Shown here: positions 55,525 through 64,000 of the stretch, piece after piece
Layout: the number at the start of each line of letters is the position of its first letter
Position numbering within the stretch: position 1 is the stretch's first letter
Origin: Xanthoparmelia taractica
Lineage: Eukaryota > Ascomycota > Lecanoromycetes > Lecanorales > Parmeliaceae
Reading direction: 5' to 3'
Length of the DNA stretch: 64,000 nt
Assembly (NCBI GenBank): GCA_033085395.1
Contig: JANQBS010000182.1
Location: forward strand, 1-64,000
Position numbers and translations under genes: made by a program
The notes under the pieces: model-generated
The model's input: the letters and a program-made list of their open reading frames with translations, nothing else
What the model was told of the DNA's origin: nothing
Database searches by the model: none

Positions 55525-58524
55525 ATGACCTTTAACGCGGCCAATGACGATGACGGCTACTTCAACGATCTCTCTAGGCAGCCGCATTTAGAATCGCAGG
55601 ATTCGATCAGTCCCAGCGAGCAGAATCGTACTGATGCTATCGGGGCAGAGACCGGAACGGCGAAACCAAAGCGCATTGCATGCGTGATATGCAGGAAGAG
55701 GAAGCTCAAGTGCGACGGGAACAAGCCAAAGTGCGCGACATGTGCCCGACTTGGACATAATTGTGCATATGATGAAGTACGGCGAAAGAGTGGACCGAAG
55801 AGAGGATATGTCAAAGATTTAGAAGCACGGTTAGGTCGGTATATTCCTACAGCTATAGAGTTGGGAACCGTGGGCTGATGCCGTCCATCCTGCGCAGCGC
55901 AAGTGGAGGGGAAACTTAAGACCCAACACAATAAGACGTCCAAGAATACCAATGAATCTGAACAACTTGGAGGTCCAGAGACCGTTTCCGCCACCCGAGA
56001 GCCGATGGGAATTCAATCAGGGATGCAGCAGTTCATCCCTAATCCTTCTTACGATGCGATGCCGACCATCGACCCCATCACTCTACCTATGACAGATATA
56101 GCCCCAGATTTCATGTCAGGCCCCGAGTTTGTGCCACAGATAGATCTCAACCTCGACGAGAGCTTTTCTTGGGAGATGATAGGTCTTGGATTGGAAGAGC
56201 CAATGCCCACGCAGGAAGCAGTCGACGAATTGTACGATCTTCGCCTGCCCAATTTATGGTATGCTGACAAAGCGAAAGAACACAGATATATCTCGATAAA
56301 ATACAACCATCTTTACCAATGATTCACAAATATCGATATTATGCTTCTATGAACCTGGCTCCTGACAGGCGCCCACCAATCTGCCTGAGGTACATCATGT
56401 GGTGTCATGCAGCCTCCATTACAGACAAATATATGCACCATCAAGATATTTTCTACAGACGGGCACGGAAGTATATCGAGCTCGATGAGATGAAAAGCCA
56501 AGGCGAAGCGTTGGTATCGCTAGCACATGCGCAGACCTGGGTTCTCATCTGCGCGTATGAATTCAAGATGATGTACTTTCCAAGAGCCTGGATGAGCGTC
56601 GGTCGTGCGGCACGACTGGCTCTTATGATGGGCTTGAACCGAGTAGATGGTGCTGGCTTGGACGTAAAGCAAGCCTTGCCACCGGCAAGAGATTGGATTG
56701 AACTTGAAGAGAGGAGAAGGACATTTTGGATGGCTTACTGTGTAGATCGTTACGCCAGTATCGGCACAGGGTGGCCGATGGCGATCGATGAAAGAGATGT
56801 AAGGCTACTCTACCCAACTTTGGCCCTGATATTAACGGCGTCCAAGATCAATAATTGCCTCCCCGTCAGCGAGGAGGCGTATGAAAGCGGTACAGCCCAG
56901 AAAGCGCCGACTTTAGAAGATGCCATGAGACCTCAGCAAGCAGCTCAGCTTTCATCCTTTGCCGGAGTTGTGCTCGTCACCCACTTTTTTGGACTCAATC
57001 TAACCCATCTCCACCGCCCGGAACCCAACGGACAAGACCAAGACATGAGCGGGCCATTTTGGAAACGGCACCGCGCTATGGACAACGATTTGCTGAAAAC
57101 CGCTCTTCAGCTTCCTTCATCCCTTAAGCTGCCGTCGGGTATACGAAATCCCAACATTGTGTTCCTAAATTTCGCCCTCCACACCTGTACAATCTGTCTC
57201 CACCAAGCAGCAATTTTCAAAGCAGAGAAGAACCAATTACCAAGGTCCATAGTTGAGCAGAGTAGGACGCGCTGTATATTGGCAGCAGCGGAGATAGCTA
57301 GTGTGATGCGTTTGACCAGTCATCTAGACGTTGCAGGCGTGAGTAAAACACCTTCCCCCACCTCGAAGCCATCCCGGCTAACGACATTTAGATGAACCCT
57401 TTTATGGCGTTCTCTCTATATGTCGCCGCTCGCGTCTTCGTCCAGTATCTTAAGAAGATGCCCGCTGACCAGGAAGTCCGACAGTCCCTAGAATTCCTTG
57501 TAGCTGCTATGCAAGCACTACAGATGAAGAACCCCCTTACAGAATCGTTCTTGGTACAGTTGAATCTGGATATTGAGGGGAGCGGCCTCAGCACCTCTTC
57601 GCACAATCCAGACTCACAACACATGGAGGGAATGGTAAGCAGTCTCTGTCGGTCACTACTACTTATCAAATTACGCTTCAACTACATGGGTCTCCACTGA
57701 CTCAATTCCAGGGCTCGACTCGTTTGCCAGCCGACTATGGTGTCAGCAAATATGATTGCTCCCCTATCTTCCACTTCTCAGAGACATCTGAGGAAGGCCG
57801 ATCACCTGCAGAGAATCTACCCCCTGAGGACTTACGAATTCCGAAACACGACGTGAAGAAGGGAAACTCAGCAGTCGGCATTGAAGATCCTCGCCAGCAA
57901 ACATATGCCTATCGTGGCGCCGCCGACTTCATTGCCAGAGAAACGAATCACTCTCGACCTTACTTCCCAGAGACTGCGCAGTATTCCCCCCATCTTCCCC
58001 AGGATGATATCCAAAAGAAATCCGGCGCTCTCCCTCGACGATTTGAAAAGATCTTTCCAAACGCCGAGTGGAACCAAGGTCACATAGGCTCGTTAGCAAG
58101 CGCTAACGCCTTGACGGATAGCGACAAGATCAACTCCATCAACAATGCAAACACTCGAAATTTGGATACTGAAATGACCGACCACTCTGCTAATTCCCGC
58201 GGTCTAACGCCGCAGTCGAGCAGTGGTTACAACCACTCTTCATCAAATACATCATATTCCCCGTCGCAGGCACATGATGATGATCCAAATGCATCCGGTA
58301 CTGGCGGAGCAAGTAGCTTTTTGCCAGCATTTGCACCTTCGCCTCGCACTACCTCGGCACAACCTCAACAAGATCCGTTCAAGATTCCGGCTGGCTGGGA
58401 TGTGGGGACGGGAATGACTCCTGGGCAGGGGATGACTCCGGCAAGTATGACGGGTATGACACCTGACGGTGGTTGGGAGAAGCTTATGGACAGCATGGGG
58501 TGGGAGACGGGGAGGACTGGATAA
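55525..58524 (+). CDS. Zn2Cys6 transcription factor with fungal MHR domain
   Basis: The binuclear cluster has Cys at 53, 56, 63, 70, 73 and 80 (CVICRKRKLKC then CATCARLGHNC), followed by KRGYVKDLEARLAQVEGKL, a linker and short coiled coil. The fungal regulatory middle-homology domain follows (SMNLAPDRRPPICLRYIMWC, WMSVGRAARLALMMGLNR, EERRRTFWMAYCVDRYASIG). The C-terminal third is Ser/Asn/Gln-rich with GMTP repeats. Predicted exons: 55525-55834, 55898 to about 56220 or 56231, 56286-56798, 56847-57338, 57392-57634, 57712-58524. The junction at 56221-56286 is a problem. The best donor (GTACGA at 56232) leaves the wrong phase, while a weak GTCGAC donor at 56221 restores an 897-residue frame. Targets are unknown. 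Confidence 0.82.
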
Positions 58525-59131
58525 AGAATGATGGGAGAAGAGAAGGCACGGACAAGGGTCCTGGCATGGACTTCTGACGAAAGACACCTTTAGGACGAGA
58601 CCGCTGCCGGTGATCGACGCTTGGAGGCTGGACAACGATTGGAACGGGGACATCCCCTCATGCAGAAGGAATCACTGTTTATTATCCGACTTGTCCTTGG
58701 AGGCTGCTACTGAATTGTTTTGAGCCGAACGTAAACGTTCATGAAATGCTTATATTTTCTGTAAATAGTCGACTTGTAGCGGTACATGATAGCAGACTAG
58801 CTTCATATTAAGAAAGCTGTCGTTGAACGAACTTTGCACCCTGCTCACATGTCCCGTGAGCCGTTTCCGCACAGTACGAATAGCGAGCGTTCATTGCACG
58901 AGGTCGAGGAGCAGCCAGATACCGCATTTTGATGCATTCTTGCACGAAGATTCTCCAATGTCATCAGCAACAATGTACCTGATATTCATCAAGGAATTAG
59001 ACTCTATTCTTCCATGTCTACCTTAGCTTCTGATTATTCCAAGTCTATCACAGTCATTAAGCGTCCCGCACGCTATGCAACGCCCTTCTATAACCATCTA
59101 TACGCATGTGAAACACAAATGCCAATACCAT
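58525..59131. other. Convergent 3' region
   Basis: The Zn2Cys6 gene and the UPF0643 gene converge here, so both terminators lie within. No other gene is seen. Confidence 0.45.
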
Positions 59132-59868
59132 TTAATCTTTCCACGGCGTGATACTCCAAGCCCTTGCGCCGTCGCCAATCTCGAACCTCAACCGCTCCAG
59201 TTTCCACTCCGTGTACATGTTTATCGTCGCTCTCATGGCCTCCTTGTGCCCCGGACCAACACTGGCGGGGCGAGCGTCTGCGAAGTTGCGCCATATGCCT
59301 GGTCAAATGTGTCAATTTGGGGGGGTTTCATGCCGTTGGAGATGGCGGAAGTGGTACATGTAGCCAGGTTCCTTCCGTCCTTGTCGGGCAGCCCGAACCA
59401 ATATTTCAACAACCCGCCGCTTTTTGTAGCTTCCGCATGAGATCTCTCGTCGAGGCGGCCGAGGTGCGTGCGGTCAGTCATTGGGGGAACCTGGGATCTG
59501 AAGACCACGATGTAGAAATGTTGGTGGGTCCATTGGTGTCCTGATGAGTCGAGTAACGACTTCAGTCGCTCTATCACCGCATCCCAATTGAATGATTGGT
59601 GGTACGGGGCAGTGGCGTAGTCTTCTCGGACCGATTGGAGGGCGGTCAGTGCCTTTGCTACCAGTCTTTGTGATTCTTCGAGCGGTCTTAGATCAAGAAG
59701 ATGTGGTAACGTGGTATATGGGGAAACGACAAGATGGCTTCCGAGATCGGCCTGTTGACCATCGTGTGCTGGGAATGCAGGGTTTTGAAGACTTTGATAG
59801 GTATCTGCCCGAGGATATTCTTCTACTGAAAACGGGGTTGAACTGGAGCGGACCGCTGCTTGCAACAT
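59132..59868 (-). CDS. UPF0643 family protein
   Basis: Exons 59868-59358 and 59298-59132 give 225 residues. Family-typical text includes TLPHLLDLRPLEESQRLVAK, ALQSVREDYATAPYHQSFNW, FYIVVFRSQVPPMTDRTHLG, LDERSHAEATKSGGLLKYWF and DGRNLATCIWRNFADARPAS, which spans the 59-bp intron. It ends with HKEAMRATINMYTEWKLERL. The start at 59868 was chosen because the family normally begins shortly before the DLRPL block; the frame further upstream looks non-coding. The family is conserved in fungi, but its biochemical role is not known to me; small size and absence of signal or membrane segments suggest a soluble intracellular protein. Confidence 0.85.
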
Positions 59869-60550
59869 CTTGTAAAGGACCGAATAGTCACGGGTAAAGA
59901 ATTGGTCAAGGTAAGGAGCAGGAAACAGTGGAAAGGCAGAGAAACAGAGACAGAAATGGTGGACTGCTGAATGCGTTCTAGAAAAAGACTCGCATAACCG
60001 ATCACAAAATCCCAAGGAAAATTTTGCCAATTTAGGGTCCGATAAGGCGCGATAGACATGGTGCGAGAATCAGACAAAAGCACGCAATAGAAAAGCTCAT
60101 CGTAAGCTGACAGATGCGAATAGCTTCAAATTCCGTACAGATGGATCCAATGGAATGGTATCAGCTAATCATGACAAGCTTGGGGAAAGAATGCCAAGCG
60201 CTTTCAGGGGTTCATACGCCTGATGGGGACTTTTTCGATGTTATGAGGGGAAGATGCCACCCTTTTGACAGAGCAACGCTCATAGCTTTTGATGGTAGCC
60301 ATCAAAATTCGGCTCCTTACCTTCATCAGTGGGTAATAACAGCGAGTGTTGATGGAAGAGAAGAGAAATGACAACGGCAACACCTAAGACCGATGGGTGC
60401 ACCGGTAGAACCTCGGGCGAATCTCGGTGCTCTGACATGACCTAAAAAGATTAAGGCTCTTCAGTACTGGCCCATCGGGCCAATACGCATGCAGGAAAGA
60501 CCTAATACGTCGCCGCCTTTACATATTGAAAAGTGCAGGGTATACAGGTC
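59869..60550. promoter_or_regulatory. Divergent promoter region
   Basis: This separates the start codons of the UPF0643 gene and the basic conserved protein by 682 bp. No supported gene lies within. Confidence 0.4.
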
Positions 60551-61819
60551 ATGGCGATGGAGGCATCACTTCCTCATCATTTCCCAAATCGACAACTCCA
60601 TGATGCCACCATATTCCAGTCCTCACCATATCCTCCTCCCCACTCTAACCTCGCCCCACCGCAAGATATTGGGCTAGATGACTTCCAATTCGATCCTCAA
60701 TTGGCCAACGAGCCTCAACTACAGCACCCGCAAAGAGAAAACGCCTTTGAATCCAGTCCGTTTGATCCTTCGAGACCAAATCAGCTTCGCTTTCAGGAAA
60801 TTCGCTCGAACCCGCCAGCATCCTCTCCACAGTCAAACAATGTCTTTGACCCATCTAATGCCGGCGTATTTGGCGTTCTGTCCCGAACGCGTCGCCAAGA
60901 GAATACTGACAGTGGTCGAGGCCAGTTCGGTGTTTTAGCACCACTTCCGCAGGCACAAGCTCAGCTATTGGACCCGCACCTGAATCACGATGAGCAGCTG
61001 GGGCGTCTACAACATGAATTGGATCTACGGCCGGTCCCGGTTACGGATGGTGGGACAACTGAGGGGCACTTCAGCAACATGAAGATGGTACCAAACCCTC
61101 CGAATCTGGAGCAATGGCGGAGGCGGCTGTTTGACGTTGACGAAGTGATCACTTTGACCGAGGAGCAGTAGGTCGATCACAGGGCCCAATTACCCTTCGT
61201 AAGGCTAATTATTTTGGGCCAGATTCCAAACCTACTTTCCACACGTGGACAATATCTACTCACACCGCTCTACCCAACGCTACAAGCGCAAGCCGTTCGT
61301 CTCTCACTATTGGGATTGCAGGCTCAAGGGGCGACCGCCAGGGACCGCAAAGTCAGACGATCCCAACAAAAAGAAGAGAAAGCGGCAAGCCAGAGAACGC
61401 GATCTGTGCGATGTCAAGATCAAGATCACCGAGTACTTTCCGGGGGCAAGAGCTTTGATGGGTACGGACTTTCCGGTTGAGACCCCTGCGAATGACAATC
61501 CTTTTGCTCCTGGACGAGCGCTGTCGAGTACACAAGCTCCCAACAACGAGCTTCCAACCCTTCCGGAACCTGGCAGTGATGGCGCAAGATACTATACCAT
61601 ACAACGGGTCAACGGGAACGGAGCCAATGGTAAAGGCGATGGAACGGCTGGAGCTCACAAACACACCATTGAGGAAAGCGATAAAGTCAAAAAAAGCAGC
61701 CTTCATCGACATTTCCTAAAAGAAGAAAAGGAAAGGAGAAAATCCATGGTAAGCGATTAATTTCTTTCGATTTTATGGACTCTTCATCACAGGAAGAGCG
61801 AAACTTCAAGGCGGCATGA
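60551..61819 (+). CDS. Conserved fungal basic protein, function unknown
   Basis: Exons 60551-61167, 61223-61748 and 61793-61819 give 389 residues. The N-terminal 180 residues are Pro/Gln/Asn-rich and disordered. The conserved core begins near the first intron: LTEEQFQTYFPHVDNIYSHR, then KPFVSHYWDCRLKGRPPG, a basic run PNKKKRKRQARERDLCDVKI, and KITEYFPGARALM. The basic run resembles a nuclear localisation signal. The C-terminus is disordered and ends, after a 44-bp intron, with the short exon EERNFKAA. I have seen this YWDCRLKGRP...RERDLCDVKIKITEY signature in many ascomycetes without an assigned role, so the annotation stays functionally open. Confidence 0.75.
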
Positions 61820-62016
61820 CATCGCGTCCAGCTACCGCACAAGTGCGATCCGACGTCGGCTACACGTCATTGAAGTCAAGAACCACGTGAATTGCACTCA
61901 ATTACCAACCACGCCATCTCCTTCAATGCTCCTTCGGGACTTTTAATATATTCAATCTCTCTACTCTCAATCGTACCTCTCGTCCTGTTAACAGATTGAA
62001 ATTGACCTTTTCCACC

Positions 62017-62923
62017 ATGTCTGACAATGCTAACTCTGAGAAGAAAACATACCACAAGAAAGCTACTGGAATCGCTCTAAATACAGTGAAGAAGCATTCA
62101 AAGGACCATGAACTAAAGCTATATGGCAGTTGCTTCTGGTAAGTCCTCAATCCATTCCCGTACGATTTCTTAGACTGCGACTGACCTCTCATCTCAGTCC
62201 TTTCGTGCAGCGAGTATGGATCTCATTGGAGGTCAAGAGTCTCAACTATCAATACATTGAGGTAGATCCATACAAGAAGCCAGAAGAGCTGATGCGAATC
62301 AATCCACGCGGACTGATTCCGGCCCTCCAACACGGCAACGACTGGGGCTGCTACGAAAGCTCAGTATTGATGGAGTACCTTGAGGATCTCAACGAAGGAG
62401 CTCCACTACTACCACCAAACGCAAAGGATCGAGCGCATTGCCGCCTATGGTCTGACCACATCAATCGCAAGATCTTGCCACACTTCTACGGCTTACTACA
62501 GGCTCAAGACAGTGCGCACCAGGTCGAACAAGCACAGCAGCTCACGGATGGAATCCAGAAGATCGTCGAGGCCGCAGATCAATCCGGTCCGTTCTTTTTC
62601 GGCCCTCACATTTCCTTCGTTGACATTCAATTCGCGCCTTGGGTCATCAGGTTGAAGAAGGTGCTGACGCCTTACCGCGGCTGGCCTGAACCGGAAGCTG
62701 GTAGTCGTTGGGCGAGCTGGGTGAAAGCCATTGAGGAGAATGAAGGTGTCAAGGCAACGACGAGTACCGATGAGCTTTATACTGACAGCTATGAGAGATA
62801 TGCCGGTGAGTGTCTTTGTGGCCTGCACTAATGAGATAGCGAAGCCAATGATTGGCGACAGAGAATCGGCCAAACACCAGCCAGGTGGCAAACGCGGTTA
62901 ATGAGGGACGAGGTCTGCCGTGA
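62017..62923 (+). CDS. Glutathione S-transferase, omega-like
   Basis: Exons 62017-62138, 62198-62805 and 62862-62923 give 263 residues. After a basic N-terminal extension (about 34 residues), the thioredoxin-fold domain starts with LKLYGSCFCPFVQRVWISLE. The CPF motif (Cys41) spans the first splice junction and would be the catalytic cysteine of an omega-type enzyme. NPRGLIPALQH and YESSVLMEYLEDL mark the cis-Pro and SNAIL/TRAC-like glutathione site. The C-terminal helical domain includes FFFGPHISFVDIQFAPWVIR. The last exon ends ENRPNTSQVANAVNEGRGLP, typical of the fungal group. Likely roles are deglutathionylation, dehydroascorbate reduction or detoxification. Confidence 0.88.
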
Positions 62924-63456
62924 GCGAAATGAGTTAATGGGATGTGCTGGCAATGTGTAATACATATTCAGCTCGCAGATGCCGTGAACGAAACACGATT
63001 TTGAGGCAATGGAACATGAGCTTTGGTGGCTGCACATGTAGCTATGCATGTTAATTTCAGGGAAGGAACAACCTAAAAATGATGACTGTATGATAGCGAA
63101 ATACTTCATGTATACAATAGCTTTCAACAACATCAGATGTGGAAGTAATGAACACTCTTCACTTAATCGAAGAAAATGCTAGGACAGGCTTACATACCAG
63201 AACAAGGCTAATAACCTGATCTGCATATCGGATTGGTCGAATACACCTTCTATAAGTACGCTCTCAAATGATATTACCGTACGGCAAGGAAGGCATACCA
63301 TGTGAGTCCGGGCGATGATTTCGAACCGTACATGAAAAGAACGAGAAAATACAAGACCAAACAAAACAAAATCTTGCAATCCATCCACACCGCAAGTCTC
63401 ATTTTTCCATTGGTACACTGTGCTTCTAGAACAATGAGCTGATCAGTGTTGTAGAT
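62924..63456. other. Spacer without supported genes
   Basis: It should contain the GST terminator and the 3' end of the gene at the right edge. No coding frame is seen. Confidence 0.4.
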
Positions 63457-64000
63457 TCAACACGGCTGGCAATTGGCAGATGTCGAGGCTAATTCCCTCC
63501 AGCTGCTTCTGCCCAAGCCACACTCATACAGTCCCCACCACTCAATTCGCAAATTTGTGGGATATATGAGCCGGAGGTTCATCGAGCGGTCGATTTGGAC
63601 GTTGAAATCTTCCGGTAATGAAAATACAGCATGGGCAAAGTATCCACTCTGGGCCCAATTAGACACTGTACTATTGGGGCGAAAAACATCAGTCACCTGT
63701 AAGCTGCGTCTTCTCCTATCCCATAGTACAGTAAATCCCAGTCATTCATATTTACCGCCTCAAGTGACGGGACACAGTTGAAATCTTGATATGACGATAT
63801 GAAGAAAGGGGTGAATTCTGTCCGAGGGAAAGAATCTTCAGCCAGCCACGCTTCGTCCCATATAGTCGAAAATAGAAGGCACCCACCGGACCGAGATGAG
63901 TCCTTCTGCACCAACGACACCGGTCATGTTCCAATCAGTATCATCATGTTGGCTCCAGTTCTCAAAACTTCTACTCGCGTACAGGTTTGCCTGAAACAGC
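63457..64000 (-). CDS. 3' part of an unrecognised gene running off the right edge
   Basis: Three protein-like pieces lie on the minus strand in different frames. The piece nearest the edge (about 63990-63838) reads ANLYASRSFENWSQHDDTDW, then GAEGLISVRWVPSIFDYMGR, with a stop at 63838. A second (about 63900-63693) reads TPFFISSYQDFNCVPSLEAV, then NMNDWDLLYYGIGEDAAYR. A third (about 63696-63457) reads VTDVFRPNSTVSNWAQSGYF, then RSMNLRLIYPTNLRIEWWGL, and ends NCQPC. The aromatic-rich text suggests exons of one secreted or beta-rich protein, but the joins cannot be set without the upstream part. One piece could be intronic. No family is recognised. Confidence 0.35.

Noticed and set aside
1..64000. 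CRISPR arrays, rRNA genes, tRNA genes
   Set aside because: No regularly spaced repeats, no rRNA core sequences and no convincing A/B-box tRNA candidates were noticed; a covariance-model scan would be needed to exclude tRNAs fully.

Overview
The window looks like a piece of a filamentous ascomycete nuclear genome. Genes are compact and carry several short introns each (mostly 44-107 bp, GT..AG with a CTRAC-like branch point). The protein set is fungal: Zn2Cys6 and C2H2 regulators, GPI-anchored Ser/Thr-rich wall proteins, a P450 and a UPF0643 protein. The left end is an AT-rich island mutated in the way repeat-induced point mutation (RIP) mutates repeats. I would guess Dothideomycetes or a nearby class, but that is inference only.

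Layout. (1) 1-5640: RIP-degraded repeat island with an inverted/tandem repeat element and no intact gene. (2) About 5.7-18.4 kb: accessory zone. It holds a cytochrome P450 starting about 120 bp from the island edge, an ankyrin fragment lying head-to-head with a coiled-coil reading frame, a lineage-type 418-residue protein that shares its C-terminal tail with that reading frame, three tandem GPI-anchored wall-protein genes on the minus strand, and a small Gly/Ser/Tyr/Asn-rich gene with three exons. (3) About 19-43 kb: conserved core genes. These are a mitochondrial two-box HMG protein, the PRP5 spliceosomal helicase, a myristoylation-type MGNLCG protein, a C2H2/SANT-like regulator, TMA20, RIC1, a casein kinase 2 beta subunit, a VPS37-type ESCRT-I subunit and a kelch-like membrane protein. 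(4) About 43-51 kb: gene-poor, with purine-rich microsatellites, an orphan two-exon gene and a run of small, partly broken paralogous genes. (5) 51.3-64 kb: core genes again. These are PRP31, tyrosyl-tRNA synthetase, a Zn2Cys6 regulator, a UPF0643 protein, a conserved basic nuclear-type protein, an omega-type glutathione transferase, and the 3' part of a gene that runs off the right edge.

Genes that may act together: PRP5 and PRP31 are both spliceosome factors (U2 recruitment and U4/U6 snRNP) but are 27 kb apart. Divergent pairs share short promoters: HMG protein/PRP5 (363 bp), PRP31/TyrRS (218 bp), MGNLCG protein/C2H2 regulator (531 bp) and UPF0643/basic protein (682 bp). No CRISPR array, rRNA, or convincing tRNA was seen. 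No fully new system is proven. The best leads are the modular family with a shared C-terminal tail next to the RIP island, the small paralog cluster at 48-51 kb with frame lesions, and unusual splice architectures: a GC-AG intron after a 14-nt first exon, 19- and 28-nt exons, and in-frame introns inside PRP5.

Exon boundaries were read by eye from splice signals and frame, so they are predictions.
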